A stretch of 64,000 nt of DNA from Actinobacillus succinogenes 130Z (lineage in GTDB: Bacteria; Pseudomonadota; Gammaproteobacteria; Enterobacterales; Pasteurellaceae). Each line of letters begins with the position of its first letter. The stretch's first letter is position 1. The translations under genes were made by a program, and so were the position numbers. The stretch covers positions 2,232,001-2,296,000 of the forward strand of contig NC_009655.1 of NCBI RefSeq assembly GCF_000017245.1, given 5' to 3'. The notes beneath the pieces are model-generated. The model ran no database searches. It was not told where the DNA came from and worked only from the letters and a program-made list of their open reading frames with translations. Shown one piece after another: positions 17,490-26,513 of this stretch.

Positions 17490-18785
17490 CTAAAATACTT
17501 TTTCAAACACAATGGTAGCATTCTTTTCCTGATAAGAATAAAGCGAATCTAAATTACTCTTTTGTTTTTTCCAATTTAAACTCAACTTTGGAGTGATATT
17601 CCATAAATGCCAATCTCTCTTCCAAAGCTGCGCAATAGCGGTATAAATATGATCTTGACGAGTTTTGTTCAAGGGCAAAATCCCACCAAGAATCGCTTCC
17701 GCTTTGAACTGACGAATAGTTGCCCCCATGCTTAATTTAGTAGAAATTCCCCAAGAATATTCTTGCAACCAACCGATTCTGATATTTTTTATATCCGAAC
17801 TATATTGGCGTTCCTGCATATTTTCTCGTGAAAAAGTTGTCCCGATATACCATATATGTTCGGGGTTTCGATACCAGATCAGGCTGGTAGAAAATGTTTT
17901 AATGTTTCCCGAAAATTCCTTATTTTTAAAGAAATTACGTTTCTCATATTCAAGTGTATGGTAACTTTGCCAATTTGATGATAGCCATAAACCGTAATCG
18001 AATTGAACTCCGTTTGACCAATGGTACGAATTGCCGCCATACCAACGCTTATCATAGAAAGGTCGAATACGAATCGTCTGATCATTTTTCTTGTATGCAT
18101 ACCCCATAAAAAAGCGATTAGACAAATCATCATATTGATGATTATCCCAATACGTTTTTCCTATCGTTTCATTATTTAATGACAAATAATGGGATTGATA
18201 GATATTGAAATCTTTACCAATACTTAAGTTATAGGCTAATCCATTAGCTTTTTTCGGCAACATATTTTCACTTTTTATAAATCCGGTATTTTCTATATCA
18301 ATCCTATCAGATACATTCTCTACATTGTTCGTTTTAATATAAGAAAAACCGCCTTCAATTTGCCAACTATTACGTTGATTGAGCGCATCAATGTATTGTT
18401 CAATCAACCTATAAGCCGAATCAGGTAAGCCCTTAGCACTCCTCACTTTGTCCAGCTGTACTCTAGCTGCGGCATCCTGATGATCCATAAACAAAGCGAT
18501 CGCAAGTTCCGTTCTCATCGAATTTAAATCGGGACGATAACTGATGATTTTCCGATAAATATTAATCGCCGTAACATAATCTTTTTGTATAAACGCTAAT
18601 TTTGCTTGAGCATAAGCAATAAGAATCGGATCTTTATTTTTCTCTTGAAAATAATCCCGTAATAAAATTTGAATCTGTTGACCGTTCTGCCGATAAATTG
18701 CCTGCTTTAAATTATATTCAATTGATAAATCCTGTGCTAAAACGGCTGAACTAAAGAAAAGACAGAGGAAAAGATAAAATCGCAT
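17490..18785 (-). CDS. Slam-family outer-membrane translocator of surface lipoproteins
   Basis: Slam (DUF560) proteins move lipoproteins of the TbpB/fHbp/HpuA type to the outer face of the outer membrane. The 431-residue protein has a Sec signal (MRFYLFLCLFFSSAVLAQ), an N-terminal TPR-like region (about residues 40-130, AQAKLAFIQKDYVTAINIYRKIISYRPDLNSMRTELAIAL), and a C-terminal half of alternating aromatic strands, consistent with a beta-barrel and ending in ATIVFEKVF with a terminal Phe. It starts 38 bp after the gene at 18824, its likely cargo. The locus is AT-rich and holds no USS, suggesting acquisition. Exact cargo pairing is inference. Confidence 0.85.
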   Translation of the reverse strand: MRFYLFLCLFFSSAVLAQDLSIEYNLKQAIYRQNGQQIQILLRDYFQEKNKDPILIAYAQAKLAFIQKDYVTAINIYRKIISYRPDLNSMRTELAIALFMDHQDAAARVQLDKVRSAKGLPDSAYRLIEQYIDALNQRNSWQIEGGFSYIKTNNVENVSDRIDIENTGFIKSENMLPKKANGLAYNLSIGKDFNIYQSHYLSLNNETIGKTYWDNHQYDDLSNRFFMGYAYKKNDQTIRIRPFYDKRWYGGNSYHWSNGVQFDYGLWLSSNWQSYHTLEYEKRNFFKNKEFSGNIKTFSTSLIWYRNPEHIWYIGTTFSRENMQERQYSSDIKNIRIGWLQEYSWGISTKLSMGATIRQFKAEAILGGILPLNKTRQDHIYTAIAQLWKRDWHLWNITPKLSLNWKKQKSNLDSLYSYQEKNATIVFEKVF

Positions 18786-18823
18786 AAGATAAAATAAAGC
18801 TCCCTTTAACAGGGAGCGAAAAA

Positions 18824-19429
18824 CTAATAACGAATACCGCCAAAAGCTGTGTTATAGGAACTGTCATTAAATGTGGCAATACCTGCCGCTTCTTTTGCAT
18901 CTTTACCGAACAATCCGCCTTCATAGGTACCTGTTTGTGATATTGTAGTCGCGACACCATCAAACTTAGCGCCATTTAATTGAGTTTTGTGCAATGTAAT
19001 ATCTTGTAACCGCCCATCATTTAACATATTAAATTCAATTTTCCCATCAATGGTTTTTTGAGAAAAATCTGCATTTAATACGGTTCTGCCGCCTTTGGAA
19101 GGCAAACCTGTGATACCGTCTACCCAATATGCAGTCCCGATATAAGTTGCTGAACCCGAAGGTAAATTCGTTGCCGGCGTACCTTGATAACGAACTTCTT
19201 TTATTGTTTTGGTATCATTAATCCAAACACCATAAAAAGAATCATCGTGATTTTTTCCATAAAACTCACCATCCGTAGTCTTGGCTACGATGTCACCTTT
19301 CGGGCTATGAGAAAGATCGATCCGAGTGCCGTCCGGTGTTTCTGCCGTACCGCCGCCACCTCCGCCACCACTACATGCCGTTAAACAAGCAACCAGTAAC
19401 GTAGAAAAAATAAATTTTTTCATACTCAA
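18824..19429 (-). CDS. Probable Slam-dependent surface lipoprotein
   Basis: Lipoprotein with signal MSMKKFIFSTLLVACLTACS (lipobox LTAC, Cys19), followed by a seven-glycine spacer as in TbpB-like surface lipoproteins. The C-terminal region resembles the TbpB-type eight-stranded barrel: TISQTGTYEGGLFGKDAKEAAGIATF echoes the family's GxFxGxxAxExGG motif. At 201 residues it is smaller than fHbp, HpuA or hemophilin. If a ligand is bound it may be host haem or haemoglobin, but nothing here proves that. The start follows an AAAAGGAG site. It is co-oriented with and upstream of the Slam gene. Confidence 0.8.
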   Translation of the reverse strand: MSMKKFIFSTLLVACLTACSGGGGGGGTAETPDGTRIDLSHSPKGDIVAKTTDGEFYGKNHDDSFYGVWINDTKTIKEVRYQGTPATNLPSGSATYIGTAYWVDGITGLPSKGGRTVLNADFSQKTIDGKIEFNMLNDGRLQDITLHKTQLNGAKFDGVATTISQTGTYEGGLFGKDAKEAAGIATFNDSSYNTAFGGIRY

Positions 19430-19436
19430 ACTCCTT

Positions 19437-19853
19437 TTAATTATTCTCTAATTCCTGATCTACCGTTTCTGGAGAAATGGTATACATTCCACCATTTAAC
19501 GGATCGACAACAAACCAACCGACTAAGCCACCAAACACTAGATTCCCTAAAATATATTTTCCGTTTGCCATGGTTGATAAAGAATATTCACTATCTTTAT
19601 AACCTTCTTTAGAGAAAGTCACTTTATAAGTTTTCTTACCAAAGTAACTACCATCGTGTTTTTCCAAAATGACATTTGCTGGCGTAACGCCGGTTTGCAC
19701 TACCTTGCCGGTTTCATCCTGAATAGAATAATTTGCTCCGGCAGGATTACTGTTAATTGAAATTGTCTGAGTTTTATCTCCTACGATAGTTGCGCAACCT
19801 GTTAACAAAACTCCAACACCTAACAATGCACTAATAAGCAATTTTTTCATCAT
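19437..19853 (-). CDS. Small PEGA-type lipoprotein
   Basis: Lipoprotein of 138 residues: signal MMKKLLISALLGVGVLLTGC with lipobox LTGC (Cys20), then a PEGA-like beta domain (ISINSNPAGANYSIQDETGKVVQTGVTPANVIL; YKVTFSKEGYKDSEYSL), and a hydrophobic stretch YILGNLVFGGLVGWFVVDPL (about residues 103-122). Similar proteins occur widely in proteobacteria and phages without assigned function. It is 7 bp upstream of the surface lipoprotein gene, so the three minus-strand genes probably form one transcript controlled by the divergent XRE regulator. Confidence 0.8.
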   Translation of the reverse strand: MMKKLLISALLGVGVLLTGCATIVGDKTQTISINSNPAGANYSIQDETGKVVQTGVTPANVILEKHDGSYFGKKTYKVTFSKEGYKDSEYSLSTMANGKYILGNLVFGGLVGWFVVDPLNGGMYTISPETVDQELENN

Positions 19854-19890
19854 AATTTTGTTCCTTAGTTTAGTGATAAGTATATTTAAT

Positions 19891-19916
19891 GTTTACCAAT
19901 CTATAGATAAGTAAAC
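19891..19916. promoter_or_regulatory. Palindromic operator between the lipoprotein operon and XRE gene
   Basis: The stretch has outer arms GTTTAC/GTAAAC around TCTATAGA. Its TAGATAAGTA half recurs as TACTCATCTA at 19928-19937 and TAGATGAGTA at 19977-19986, giving three copies in the shared promoter region. Confidence 0.6.
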
Positions 19917-19927
19917 AAACGTATTAT

Positions 19928-19937
19928 TACTCATCTA
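19928..19937 (-). promoter_or_regulatory. Second copy of TAGATGAGTA box
   Basis: TACTCATCTA, the exact reverse complement of the third copy at 19977. The pair forms an inverted repeat with a 39-bp gap. Confidence 0.55.
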
Positions 19938-19976
19938 TAACGCTGTTTTCAAGATAGAAATTCAACAAAATATCAA

Positions 19977-19986
19977 TAGATGAGTA
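19977..19986 (+). promoter_or_regulatory. Third copy of TAGATGAGTA box, just before XRE gene
   Basis: It lies 22 bp upstream of the regulator's ATG, where binding would repress the regulator itself. Confidence 0.55.
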
Positions 19987-20007
19987 TTTTTTAGTAAAGG
20001 TTAAAAA

Positions 20008-20352
20008 ATGGCGCAGCTATTGGCAGTTGAGGCAGATAAACTGATTGGACAACGTATTCAACAAAAACGGAAAGAAATGGGATTTTCCGCAGAAAAATTG
20101 GCGGAATATATAGATCTGTCGCAACAGCAGTTATCCCGTTACGAACGTGGGGCAAGTAAAATTAATGTGGCGCATCTTATTGATATCGCCATTTTCTTAA
20201 AAACACCAATCAGCTGGTTTTTTCAGGACTGTTTTCCGAATGAATCTTTAGTTAATAATTTAAGTATGTCTGAATCCGATCAGAAATGGGCGGAATTATC
20301 GGAACTGCAAAAAGGTACGTTTATTGCATTTTTAGAAACCGTCCGAAAATAA
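20008..20352 (+). CDS. XRE-family helix-turn-helix regulator
   Basis: DNA-binding protein of 114 residues. The Cro/CI-type helix-turn-helix spans about residues 12-66 (IGQRIQQKRKEMGFSAEKLAEYIDLSQQQLSRYERGASKINVAHLIDIA), with SQQQLSRYERG as the recognition region. The short C-terminal tail has no ligand domain. It is divergent from the PEGA lipoprotein-surface lipoprotein-Slam operon, and the repeated boxes between them are candidate operators. It is followed by a USS-pair terminator. Confidence 0.88.
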   Translation: MAQLLAVEADKLIGQRIQQKRKEMGFSAEKLAEYIDLSQQQLSRYERGASKINVAHLIDIAIFLKTPISWFFQDCFPNESLVNNLSMSESDQKWAELSELQKGTFIAFLETVRK

Positions 20353-20365
20353 GAACGATAAGAAA

Positions 20366-20395
20366 CGACCACACTTTAAAAGTGCGGTCGTTTTT
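20366..20395 (+). terminator. USS-pair terminator after the XRE gene
   Basis: CGACCACACTTT pairs with AAAGTGCGGTCG (one mismatch) and is followed by TTTTT. One arm is a perfect USS, the other has a single substitution. It separates the convergent XRE gene and eno. Confidence 0.8.
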
Positions 20396-20425
20396 CTATC
20401 GGTTTTTAATCAACTCAATCAGCAA

Positions 20426-21727
20426 TTAAGCTTGACCTTTCACCGCTTTTAACCCTAAGAACGGCGCTTTGTCGCCTAATGCTTCTTCGATACGGATTAA
20501 TTGGTTGTATTTCGCAACGCGGTCTGAACGGCTCATTGAACCGGTTTTGATTTGGCCTGCTGCAGTACCGACTGCTAAATCTGCAATCGTCGCATCTTCG
20601 GTTTCACCGCTGCGGTGTGAAATAACCGCCGTGTAACCTGCGTCTTTAGCCATTTTGATTGCGGCTAAAGTTTCGGTTAATGAACCGATCTGGTTGAATT
20701 TGATTAAGATAGAGTTCGCGATACCTTTTTCGATACCTTCTTTCAAGATTTTGGTGTTGGTCACGAATAAATCGTCACCAACTAATTGAACGTTGTCACC
20801 TAAAACTTTAGTTTGATACGCAAAACCGTCCCAGTCGGATTCGTCCTGACCGTCTTCGATAGACACGATTGGGTATTGTTTGCATAATTCTTCTAAATAG
20901 TGAGTAAATTCTTGAGAAGTGAATGAACGACCTTCACCTTTCATTTCGTATTTACCGGTTTCTTTGTTGTAGAATTCGGAAGACGCGCAGTCCATCGCTA
21001 AAGTTACGTCTTTACCTAACGTATAGCCTGCTTTTTCAACGGCTTCTTTAATGCACGCCAAAGCTTCCGCATTCGAACCTAAATTTGGCGCAAAACCGCC
21101 TTCGTCACCGACTGCGGTGTTATAACCTTTAGCTTTTAATACTTTAGCCAAGTTGTGGAAGACTTCTGAACCGATACGTACGGCCTCACGTAAAGTTTTC
21201 GCACCGACCGGCTGAATCATGAACTCTTGAATGTCCACGTTGTTGTCTGCGTGTTCACCGCCGTTGATGATGTTCATCATCGGTAACGGCATAGAATATT
21301 GACCCGGAGTACCGTTTAATTCTGCAATGTACGCGTAAAGAGGTAAGCCTTTTGATGCTGCCGCCGCTTTGGCATTCGCTAAAGACACGGCCAAGATTGC
21401 ATTCGCACCGAATTTAGATTTGTTGTCGGTACCGTCTAAGTCGATCATGATTTGATCGATTTCGGCTTGGTTAGATGCGTCTTTACCAACTACTGCTTGA
21501 GCAATTTCGTTGTTTACTGCGGAAACCGCTTTTAATACACCTTTACCTAAGAAACGTGATTTATCGCCGTCACGTAATTCTAACGCTTCGCGGGAACCGG
21601 TGGATGCGCCTGACGGTGCTGCCGCTAACCCTACGAAACCGCCTTCTAAATGCACTTCCGCTTCAACAGTTGGGTTACCACGTGAGTCGATAATTTCACG
21701 ACCGATGACTTTAACGATTTTTGCCAT
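20426..21727 (-). CDS. eno: Enolase
   Basis: Interconverts 2-phosphoglycerate and phosphoenolpyruvate in glycolysis, and in many bacteria is also part of the RNA degradosome. The 433-residue protein has the N-terminal loop SGASTGSREALELRDGD, metal-binding Asp and Glu in LAMDCASSEFY, SIEDGQDESDW and VGDDLFVTN, and the catalytic SHRSGETEDATIADLAV. It lies 105 bp downstream of pyrG on the same strand, as in most gammaproteobacteria. Confidence 0.99.
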   Translation of the reverse strand: MAKIVKVIGREIIDSRGNPTVEAEVHLEGGFVGLAAAPSGASTGSREALELRDGDKSRFLGKGVLKAVSAVNNEIAQAVVGKDASNQAEIDQIMIDLDGTDNKSKFGANAILAVSLANAKAAAASKGLPLYAYIAELNGTPGQYSMPLPMMNIINGGEHADNNVDIQEFMIQPVGAKTLREAVRIGSEVFHNLAKVLKAKGYNTAVGDEGGFAPNLGSNAEALACIKEAVEKAGYTLGKDVTLAMDCASSEFYNKETGKYEMKGEGRSFTSQEFTHYLEELCKQYPIVSIEDGQDESDWDGFAYQTKVLGDNVQLVGDDLFVTNTKILKEGIEKGIANSILIKFNQIGSLTETLAAIKMAKDAGYTAVISHRSGETEDATIADLAVGTAAGQIKTGSMSRSDRVAKYNQLIRIEEALGDKAPFLGLKAVKGQA

Positions 21728-21832
21728 TTTTGTTTTCCTCTTAGTTAATCTAAAATGGGTATATAACTCAAATATAGTATCTGTATTTCGTCGTTTTGTC
21801 TTGCAAAACTTTATGATCTTTTGATCAAACCA

Positions 21833-23461
21833 CTACTTTTTCTGATTTTCTTTTGCCGCTTTCACAAAACCTGCGAATAACGGATGACCGTCGCGCGGGG
21901 TGGAAGTGAATTCCGGGTGGAATTGGCAAGCTACGAACCAAGGGTGATTCGGCACCTCGATAATTTCTACCAATTTTCTGTCCGCACTTAAACCGGTTAC
22001 TTTTAAGCCCGCCGCCTCAATTTGAGGCAATAAGGTATTATTCACTTCATAACGGTGACGGTGGCGTTCTTCGATGGTTTCTTTACCATATAATTCACGT
22101 GCTTTAGAACCTTCGATCAAATGACATTGTTGGGCGCCCAAGCGCATGGTACCGCCTAAATCCGAGTTTTCGGAACGCTGCTCTACATTGCCCTCCGCAT
22201 CCTGCCATTCGGTAATCAGACCGATTACCGGATATGCGCAATCTTTTACGAATTCTGAAGAATTAGCGTCTTTCATACCGGCAACATTACGTGCATATTC
22301 GATTAATGCCGTCTGCATTCCCAAACAAATACCAAGGTAAGGAATATTGTTTTCGCGGGCATATTGTGCGGTTAAAATTTTACCCTCTACGCCACGATAA
22401 CCGAACCCACCCGGCACCAAAATGCCGTCCAGGTCTTTCAACACATCCGTGCCTTTGGTTTCCACATCCTGCGAGTCGATATATTTAATGTGAACGGTCA
22501 ACCGGTTGGTTAACCCCGCATGTTTCAATGCTTCGTTAACGGATTTATAGGCGTCCGGCAATTCTACATATTTCCCTACCATACCGATGGTGACTTCGCC
22601 CGTCGGATTGGCCTGACGGTAAAGCACTTGTTCCCATTCCGACAAATCCGCCGGTTTGCCTTCCAGGTGAAAACGGTTGCATACGAACTCATCCAAACCT
22701 TGAGATTGCAATAACGCCGGGATCTGATAAATAGATTCCACATCTTTTAAGGAAATCACCGCTTTTTCCGGTACATTACAGAATAATGCGATTTTTGAAC
22801 GCTCGTTCGCCGGAATCATGCGATCCGAACGACAAATCAGCACATCCGGCTGAATACCGATGGATAACAATTCTTTAACGGAATGCTGAGTCGGTTTGGT
22901 TTTTACTTCACCCGCCGTCGGAATGTACGGCACTAAGGTTAAATGCATGAAAATGGTACGTTCGCGCCCCACTTGCACCGCTAACTGACGCAATGCTTCA
23001 AGGAAAGGCAAAGATTCGATATCACCCACCGTTCCGCCGACTTCGATAATCGCCACATCATAACCCGCCGCACCGTCAATCACGCGCGCTTTGATTTCGT
23101 TGGTAATATGAGGAATAACCTGAATAGTGGCGCCCAAATAATCGCCTCGACGTTCTTTACGTAACACTTCGGAATAAATTTTACCGGTAGTGAAGTTATT
23201 GCGTTTGGTCATTTTGGTTCGGATAAAACGCTCGTAATGCCCTAAATCCAAATCCGTTTCCGCTCCGTCTTGCGTAACAAACACTTCACCGTGTTGGGTC
23301 GGGCTCATAGTACCCGGGTCAACGTTAATATAAGGGTCGAGTTTCATGATGGTAACATTTAACCCGCGCGCCTCAAGCAATGCCGCCAAAGACGCCGCCG
23401 CAATTCCTTTACCTAATGACGAAACCACACCGCCTGTGACAAAAATATAATTGGTAGCCAT
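21833..23461 (-). CDS. pyrG: CTP synthase
   Basis: Aminates UTP to CTP using glutamine. The N-terminal synthetase domain has the P-loop-like GGVVSSLGKGIAAASLAALLE split around residues 10-30 and HYERF. The C-terminal class I amidotransferase domain has the nucleophile in YLGICLGMQ (about Cys379) and the FHPEF triad part near residue 515. The 542-residue length is standard. It is divergent from truD with a 199-bp spacer. Confidence 0.99.
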   Translation of the reverse strand: MATNYIFVTGGVVSSLGKGIAAASLAALLEARGLNVTIMKLDPYINVDPGTMSPTQHGEVFVTQDGAETDLDLGHYERFIRTKMTKRNNFTTGKIYSEVLRKERRGDYLGATIQVIPHITNEIKARVIDGAAGYDVAIIEVGGTVGDIESLPFLEALRQLAVQVGRERTIFMHLTLVPYIPTAGEVKTKPTQHSVKELLSIGIQPDVLICRSDRMIPANERSKIALFCNVPEKAVISLKDVESIYQIPALLQSQGLDEFVCNRFHLEGKPADLSEWEQVLYRQANPTGEVTIGMVGKYVELPDAYKSVNEALKHAGLTNRLTVHIKYIDSQDVETKGTDVLKDLDGILVPGGFGYRGVEGKILTAQYARENNIPYLGICLGMQTALIEYARNVAGMKDANSSEFVKDCAYPVIGLITEWQDAEGNVEQRSENSDLGGTMRLGAQQCHLIEGSKARELYGKETIEERHRHRYEVNNTLLPQIEAAGLKVTGLSADRKLVEIIEVPNHPWFVACQFHPEFTSTPRDGHPLFAGFVKAAKENQKK

Positions 23462-23660
23462 ATAAGAACCTAAAATGTTGGGGGTAAAAAAGAGTTGATA
23501 TAATGTATCAAGACGGGAGCATAGTTTATATCAAACAGGCTTTAAACTCAATCGACAGACGCAAGAATTTAGTGCAAATTCTCTTTCGGATTTGTCTCCA
23601 AAGTGCGGTCAATTTCGTTATAATTTTGCAAAATCCCTATCAATAAGGCAGCACAAGAAA

Positions 23661-24668
23661 ATGTTAGATTTAGCCTATTTACAAACTGCGCCGGAACAGA
23701 CCGCGCTTTTAAAACAGCAAGCCACCGATTTTATCGTGCGGGAAGAACTGGGTTATCCGTTATCCGGCGACGGCGAATTCGCGGCGGTGAAAATCCGTAA
23801 AACCAACGCCAACACAATCTGGGCGGGCGAACAGTTAGCTAAATTCTGCGGCATTTCCGTTCGCAACATGAGCTACGCCGGTTTAAAGGATCGCAACGCA
23901 ATAACCGACCAATGGTTCAGTCTGCACATGCCCGGTAAACCCACGCCGGATTTCAGCCGGTTCCGTATTGAGGGCATCGAAATACTGGAAGTCACGCGTC
24001 ACAACCGTAAAATCCGAACCGGCAGTTTGCAGGGTAACCATTTCGATATTTTACTGCGTAATGCCGATGCGACGGAGGAACTCAACCGTCGCCTGAATCT
24101 GGTTAAACGACTGGGTTTTCCCAATTATTTTACCGAACAGCGTTTCGGCCGGGACGGACATAATTTAACCGAAGCCATGCGCTGGGCAAAGGGTGAAATT
24201 CAGGTGAAAGATCGTAAAAAACGCAGTTTTTATCTTTCCGCCGCGCGCGGCGAAGTATTTAATCTGGTGGTGTCCGACCGCTTACAAATGGGACTTGCCA
24301 CTCAAGTGATGCCGAACGATATTCTACAACTTGCCGGTTCCCATAGTTGGTTTCAGGCGAATGAAAAAGAAGATTTAAACGCCTTGCAAGTGCGGTTGGA
24401 ACATCACGACATTTTACTTACCGCTCCCCTTATCGGCGATCCGCCGCAATCCGCCAATGCGCTGGAAAATCAGGTGGTTGCACAACATCAAGCGCTACTG
24501 ACTCTAATGAAGCGGGAACATTTGAAGCCGGCGCGGCGTCCGCTGTTAATGCGGGCACAAAATCTCAACTGGCAATTCGAACCGACGGGATTACGTCTGC
24601 AGTTCTTCCTGCCCGCCGGCAGTTACGCTACGGCATTAATCCGTGAATTGGTACGTGTCGTCGATTAA
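23661..24668 (+). CDS. truD: tRNA pseudouridine(13) synthase
   Basis: Makes pseudouridine at position 13 of tRNA-Glu. The start at 23661 (MLDLAYLQTAPEQ) gives 335 residues and matches family alignments; a longer in-frame ORF from 23592 is not conserved. The catalytic region is MSYAGLKDRNAITDQWFS with the nucleophilic Asp, followed by NYFTEQRFGRDGHN and the TRUD insertion domain. It stands alone on the plus strand, opposite pyrG. Confidence 0.95.
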   Translation: MLDLAYLQTAPEQTALLKQQATDFIVREELGYPLSGDGEFAAVKIRKTNANTIWAGEQLAKFCGISVRNMSYAGLKDRNAITDQWFSLHMPGKPTPDFSRFRIEGIEILEVTRHNRKIRTGSLQGNHFDILLRNADATEELNRRLNLVKRLGFPNYFTEQRFGRDGHNLTEAMRWAKGEIQVKDRKKRSFYLSAARGEVFNLVVSDRLQMGLATQVMPNDILQLAGSHSWFQANEKEDLNALQVRLEHHDILLTAPLIGDPPQSANALENQVVAQHQALLTLMKREHLKPARRPLLMRAQNLNWQFEPTGLRLQFFLPAGSYATALIRELVRVVD

Positions 24669-24918
24669 TTTATTTGCCAAGTGCGGTAAAAAATCCTTCG
24701 TTTTGATTCATAATTTTCGGAAAATAATCTTGCTTTCGGAGCCGTCGGAAAAACCGATGTACCAAAAACGTTACGTTTTTCGACCGCACTTTTCCCTCCG
24801 CTTTCCATGGCGTTCATTTATCGTTTTCCCTTATTGATTTAATAGATTTTTCAATCAGCAAAAACCACACGATTTATAAGATAATTCACACGCCTTTTTA
24901 CTACATAGGAGTGACTCT

Positions 24919-26322
24919 ATGAAAAAATATTTATTATCCGCGGTCGGGATTGCCGCAGTAGGATATTTTTCGATGGTCGGCTACGCCCATTTTTTCGATA
25001 AGTCCCAATCGGAAAAGCTTTATGCCGCGACAGATGTGCCGACGCAGTTTAAGCCCGTCGCTAAAGTGATGTTCGACAACGGTTGTCAATATTGCCATGC
25101 GCCGAGCGCGGAATTGCCGGGTTATGCTTCTTTCCCGGTAGCCAAACAACTGATGGCGGAAGATATTCGCAAAGGATTGCGCAGTTTCCGTTTGGATCAA
25201 ATGTTTGACGGCATGAAAGATCCAAACAAATTGTCCGAAGCGGATTTAGCCAAACTGGAACAAGTACTGCGTAACGATGAAATGCCGGAAGTGAAATTCC
25301 TGCACGTTCACTGGGGAAGTCGTCCTGACGAAAATGAAAAACAAGTAGTATTGGATTGGATTAAACAACAACGGGAAGCGCATTTTGTACCGAAAAATAC
25401 GGCAGGTGTCGACGCAAACCGTTTAGTACAGCCGATTCCCGACACTATTCCGACGGATCCGCACAAAGTGGCGTTGGGCGAAAAACTGTATTTTGACGGA
25501 CGTTTATCCGGCGACGGTTCGATTCAGTGTCATACCTGTCACCAGCTTGCTCAGGCGGGCGTCGATAATTTACCGGTTTCCGAAGGAATCGACGGTAAAA
25601 AAGGCGGAATTAATGCTCCGACCGTATTCAATGCGGCATTTAACAAATGGCAATTCTGGGACGGTCGCGCAAAAACCTTAGCGGATCAAGCAGGCGGTCC
25701 GCCGACCAATCCGGTGGAAATGGGCTCAAAAGACTGGGATGAAATTATCGCCCGTTTGGATCAGGACGAAGCGTTCAAAAAAGAATTTTTATCCGTGTTC
25801 CCTGAATTAACGCAAGCAACCGTAACGGAAGCCATCGGTGAATTTGAAAAAACACTGATTACACCGAACAGCGCGTTCGACCGTTATTTAAAAGGCGAAC
25901 AAAACGCTTTGAACGATCAACAAAAACGCGGTTACCAATTATTCAGAGACGCCAAATGCGATACCTGCCATACCGGCACGGCAATGGGCGGGCAATCTTT
26001 TGAATATATGGGAATCTATGACGATTATTTCAAAGCCCGCGGTACCGAATTAACGGATGCGGATAAAGGACGATTCGCCGAAACCCAGGATCCTCACGAC
26101 ATGCACCGCTTCAAGGTGCCGACTCTGCGTAACGTGGCGTTAACCGCACCTTATTTGCATGATGCGACGGCCAAAGATCTTAAAGAAGCGGTTCGCGTAA
26201 TGGGGCATTACCAAAGCAACAAAGACTTTTCGGATGCGGAACTTGACGACATCGTTTCCTTCTTAAATTCTTTAACCGGCGAATTCAAAGGCAAACTGTT
26301 AACCAATGAAAAAATGAAATAA
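24919..26322 (+). CDS. ccp: Triheme cytochrome c peroxidase (YhjA/quinol peroxidase type)
   Basis: Periplasmic peroxide-reducing enzyme of 467 residues. An uncleaved N-terminal anchor (about residues 4-25) is followed by an extra heme domain with CQYCH (Cys56-His60), then the classic two-heme core with CHTCH near residue 204 and CDTCH near 347. The extra heme domain marks the YhjA/QPO subgroup, described as taking electrons from the quinol pool, notably in Aggregatibacter. A GGAG ribosome-binding site precedes the ATG. A short hairpin (CTTGTGGGAAGCCGTTACGC...CACAAG) follows the stop. Confidence 0.92.
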   Translation: MKKYLLSAVGIAAVGYFSMVGYAHFFDKSQSEKLYAATDVPTQFKPVAKVMFDNGCQYCHAPSAELPGYASFPVAKQLMAEDIRKGLRSFRLDQMFDGMKDPNKLSEADLAKLEQVLRNDEMPEVKFLHVHWGSRPDENEKQVVLDWIKQQREAHFVPKNTAGVDANRLVQPIPDTIPTDPHKVALGEKLYFDGRLSGDGSIQCHTCHQLAQAGVDNLPVSEGIDGKKGGINAPTVFNAAFNKWQFWDGRAKTLADQAGGPPTNPVEMGSKDWDEIIARLDQDEAFKKEFLSVFPELTQATVTEAIGEFEKTLITPNSAFDRYLKGEQNALNDQQKRGYQLFRDAKCDTCHTGTAMGGQSFEYMGIYDDYFKARGTELTDADKGRFAETQDPHDMHRFKVPTLRNVALTAPYLHDATAKDLKEAVRVMGHYQSNKDFSDAELDDIVSFLNSLTGEFKGKLLTNEKMK

Positions 26323-26444
26323 TTTTTCGTAACTTGTGGGAAGCCGTTACGCTTTCCACAAGTTTTTTGCTTTTCCCTTCATCGTCAATTTCCCGTCATT
26401 TCGCTAATCCGCGCTCCGTTCAATTTTGATCATTTAGCATAACT

Positions 26445-26476
26445 CCTTACTTGTTTATAACATGACTCAAGCAAGG
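26445..26476. promoter_or_regulatory. Inverted repeat upstream of the MerR gene
   Basis: CCTTACTTG at 26445-26453 pairs with CAAGCAAGG at 26468-26476 with one mismatch, 38 bp before the MerR start. It could be the regulator's own operator; the arms are farther apart than usual for MerR sites. Confidence 0.4.
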
Positions 26477-26513
26477 TAAACTATGAACTTTACGCCAAGA
26501 CAAGGATTATTTT

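Noticed and set aside
19340..19375. Phase-variable repeat in the poly-Gly spacer of the surface lipoprotein
   Set aside because: The glycine codons alternate (GGT, GGC, GGA), so there is no homopolymer or tandem unit long enough for slippage.
22305..22316. Near-DUS (ATGCCGTCTGCA) inside pyrG
   Set aside because: It differs from the consensus at the final A and lies in conserved host coding sequence; one near-match is expected by chance.
24833..24860. Possible FNR site before the triheme peroxidase
   Set aside because: TTGAT is followed by no ATCAA at the right distance; only a half-site is present.
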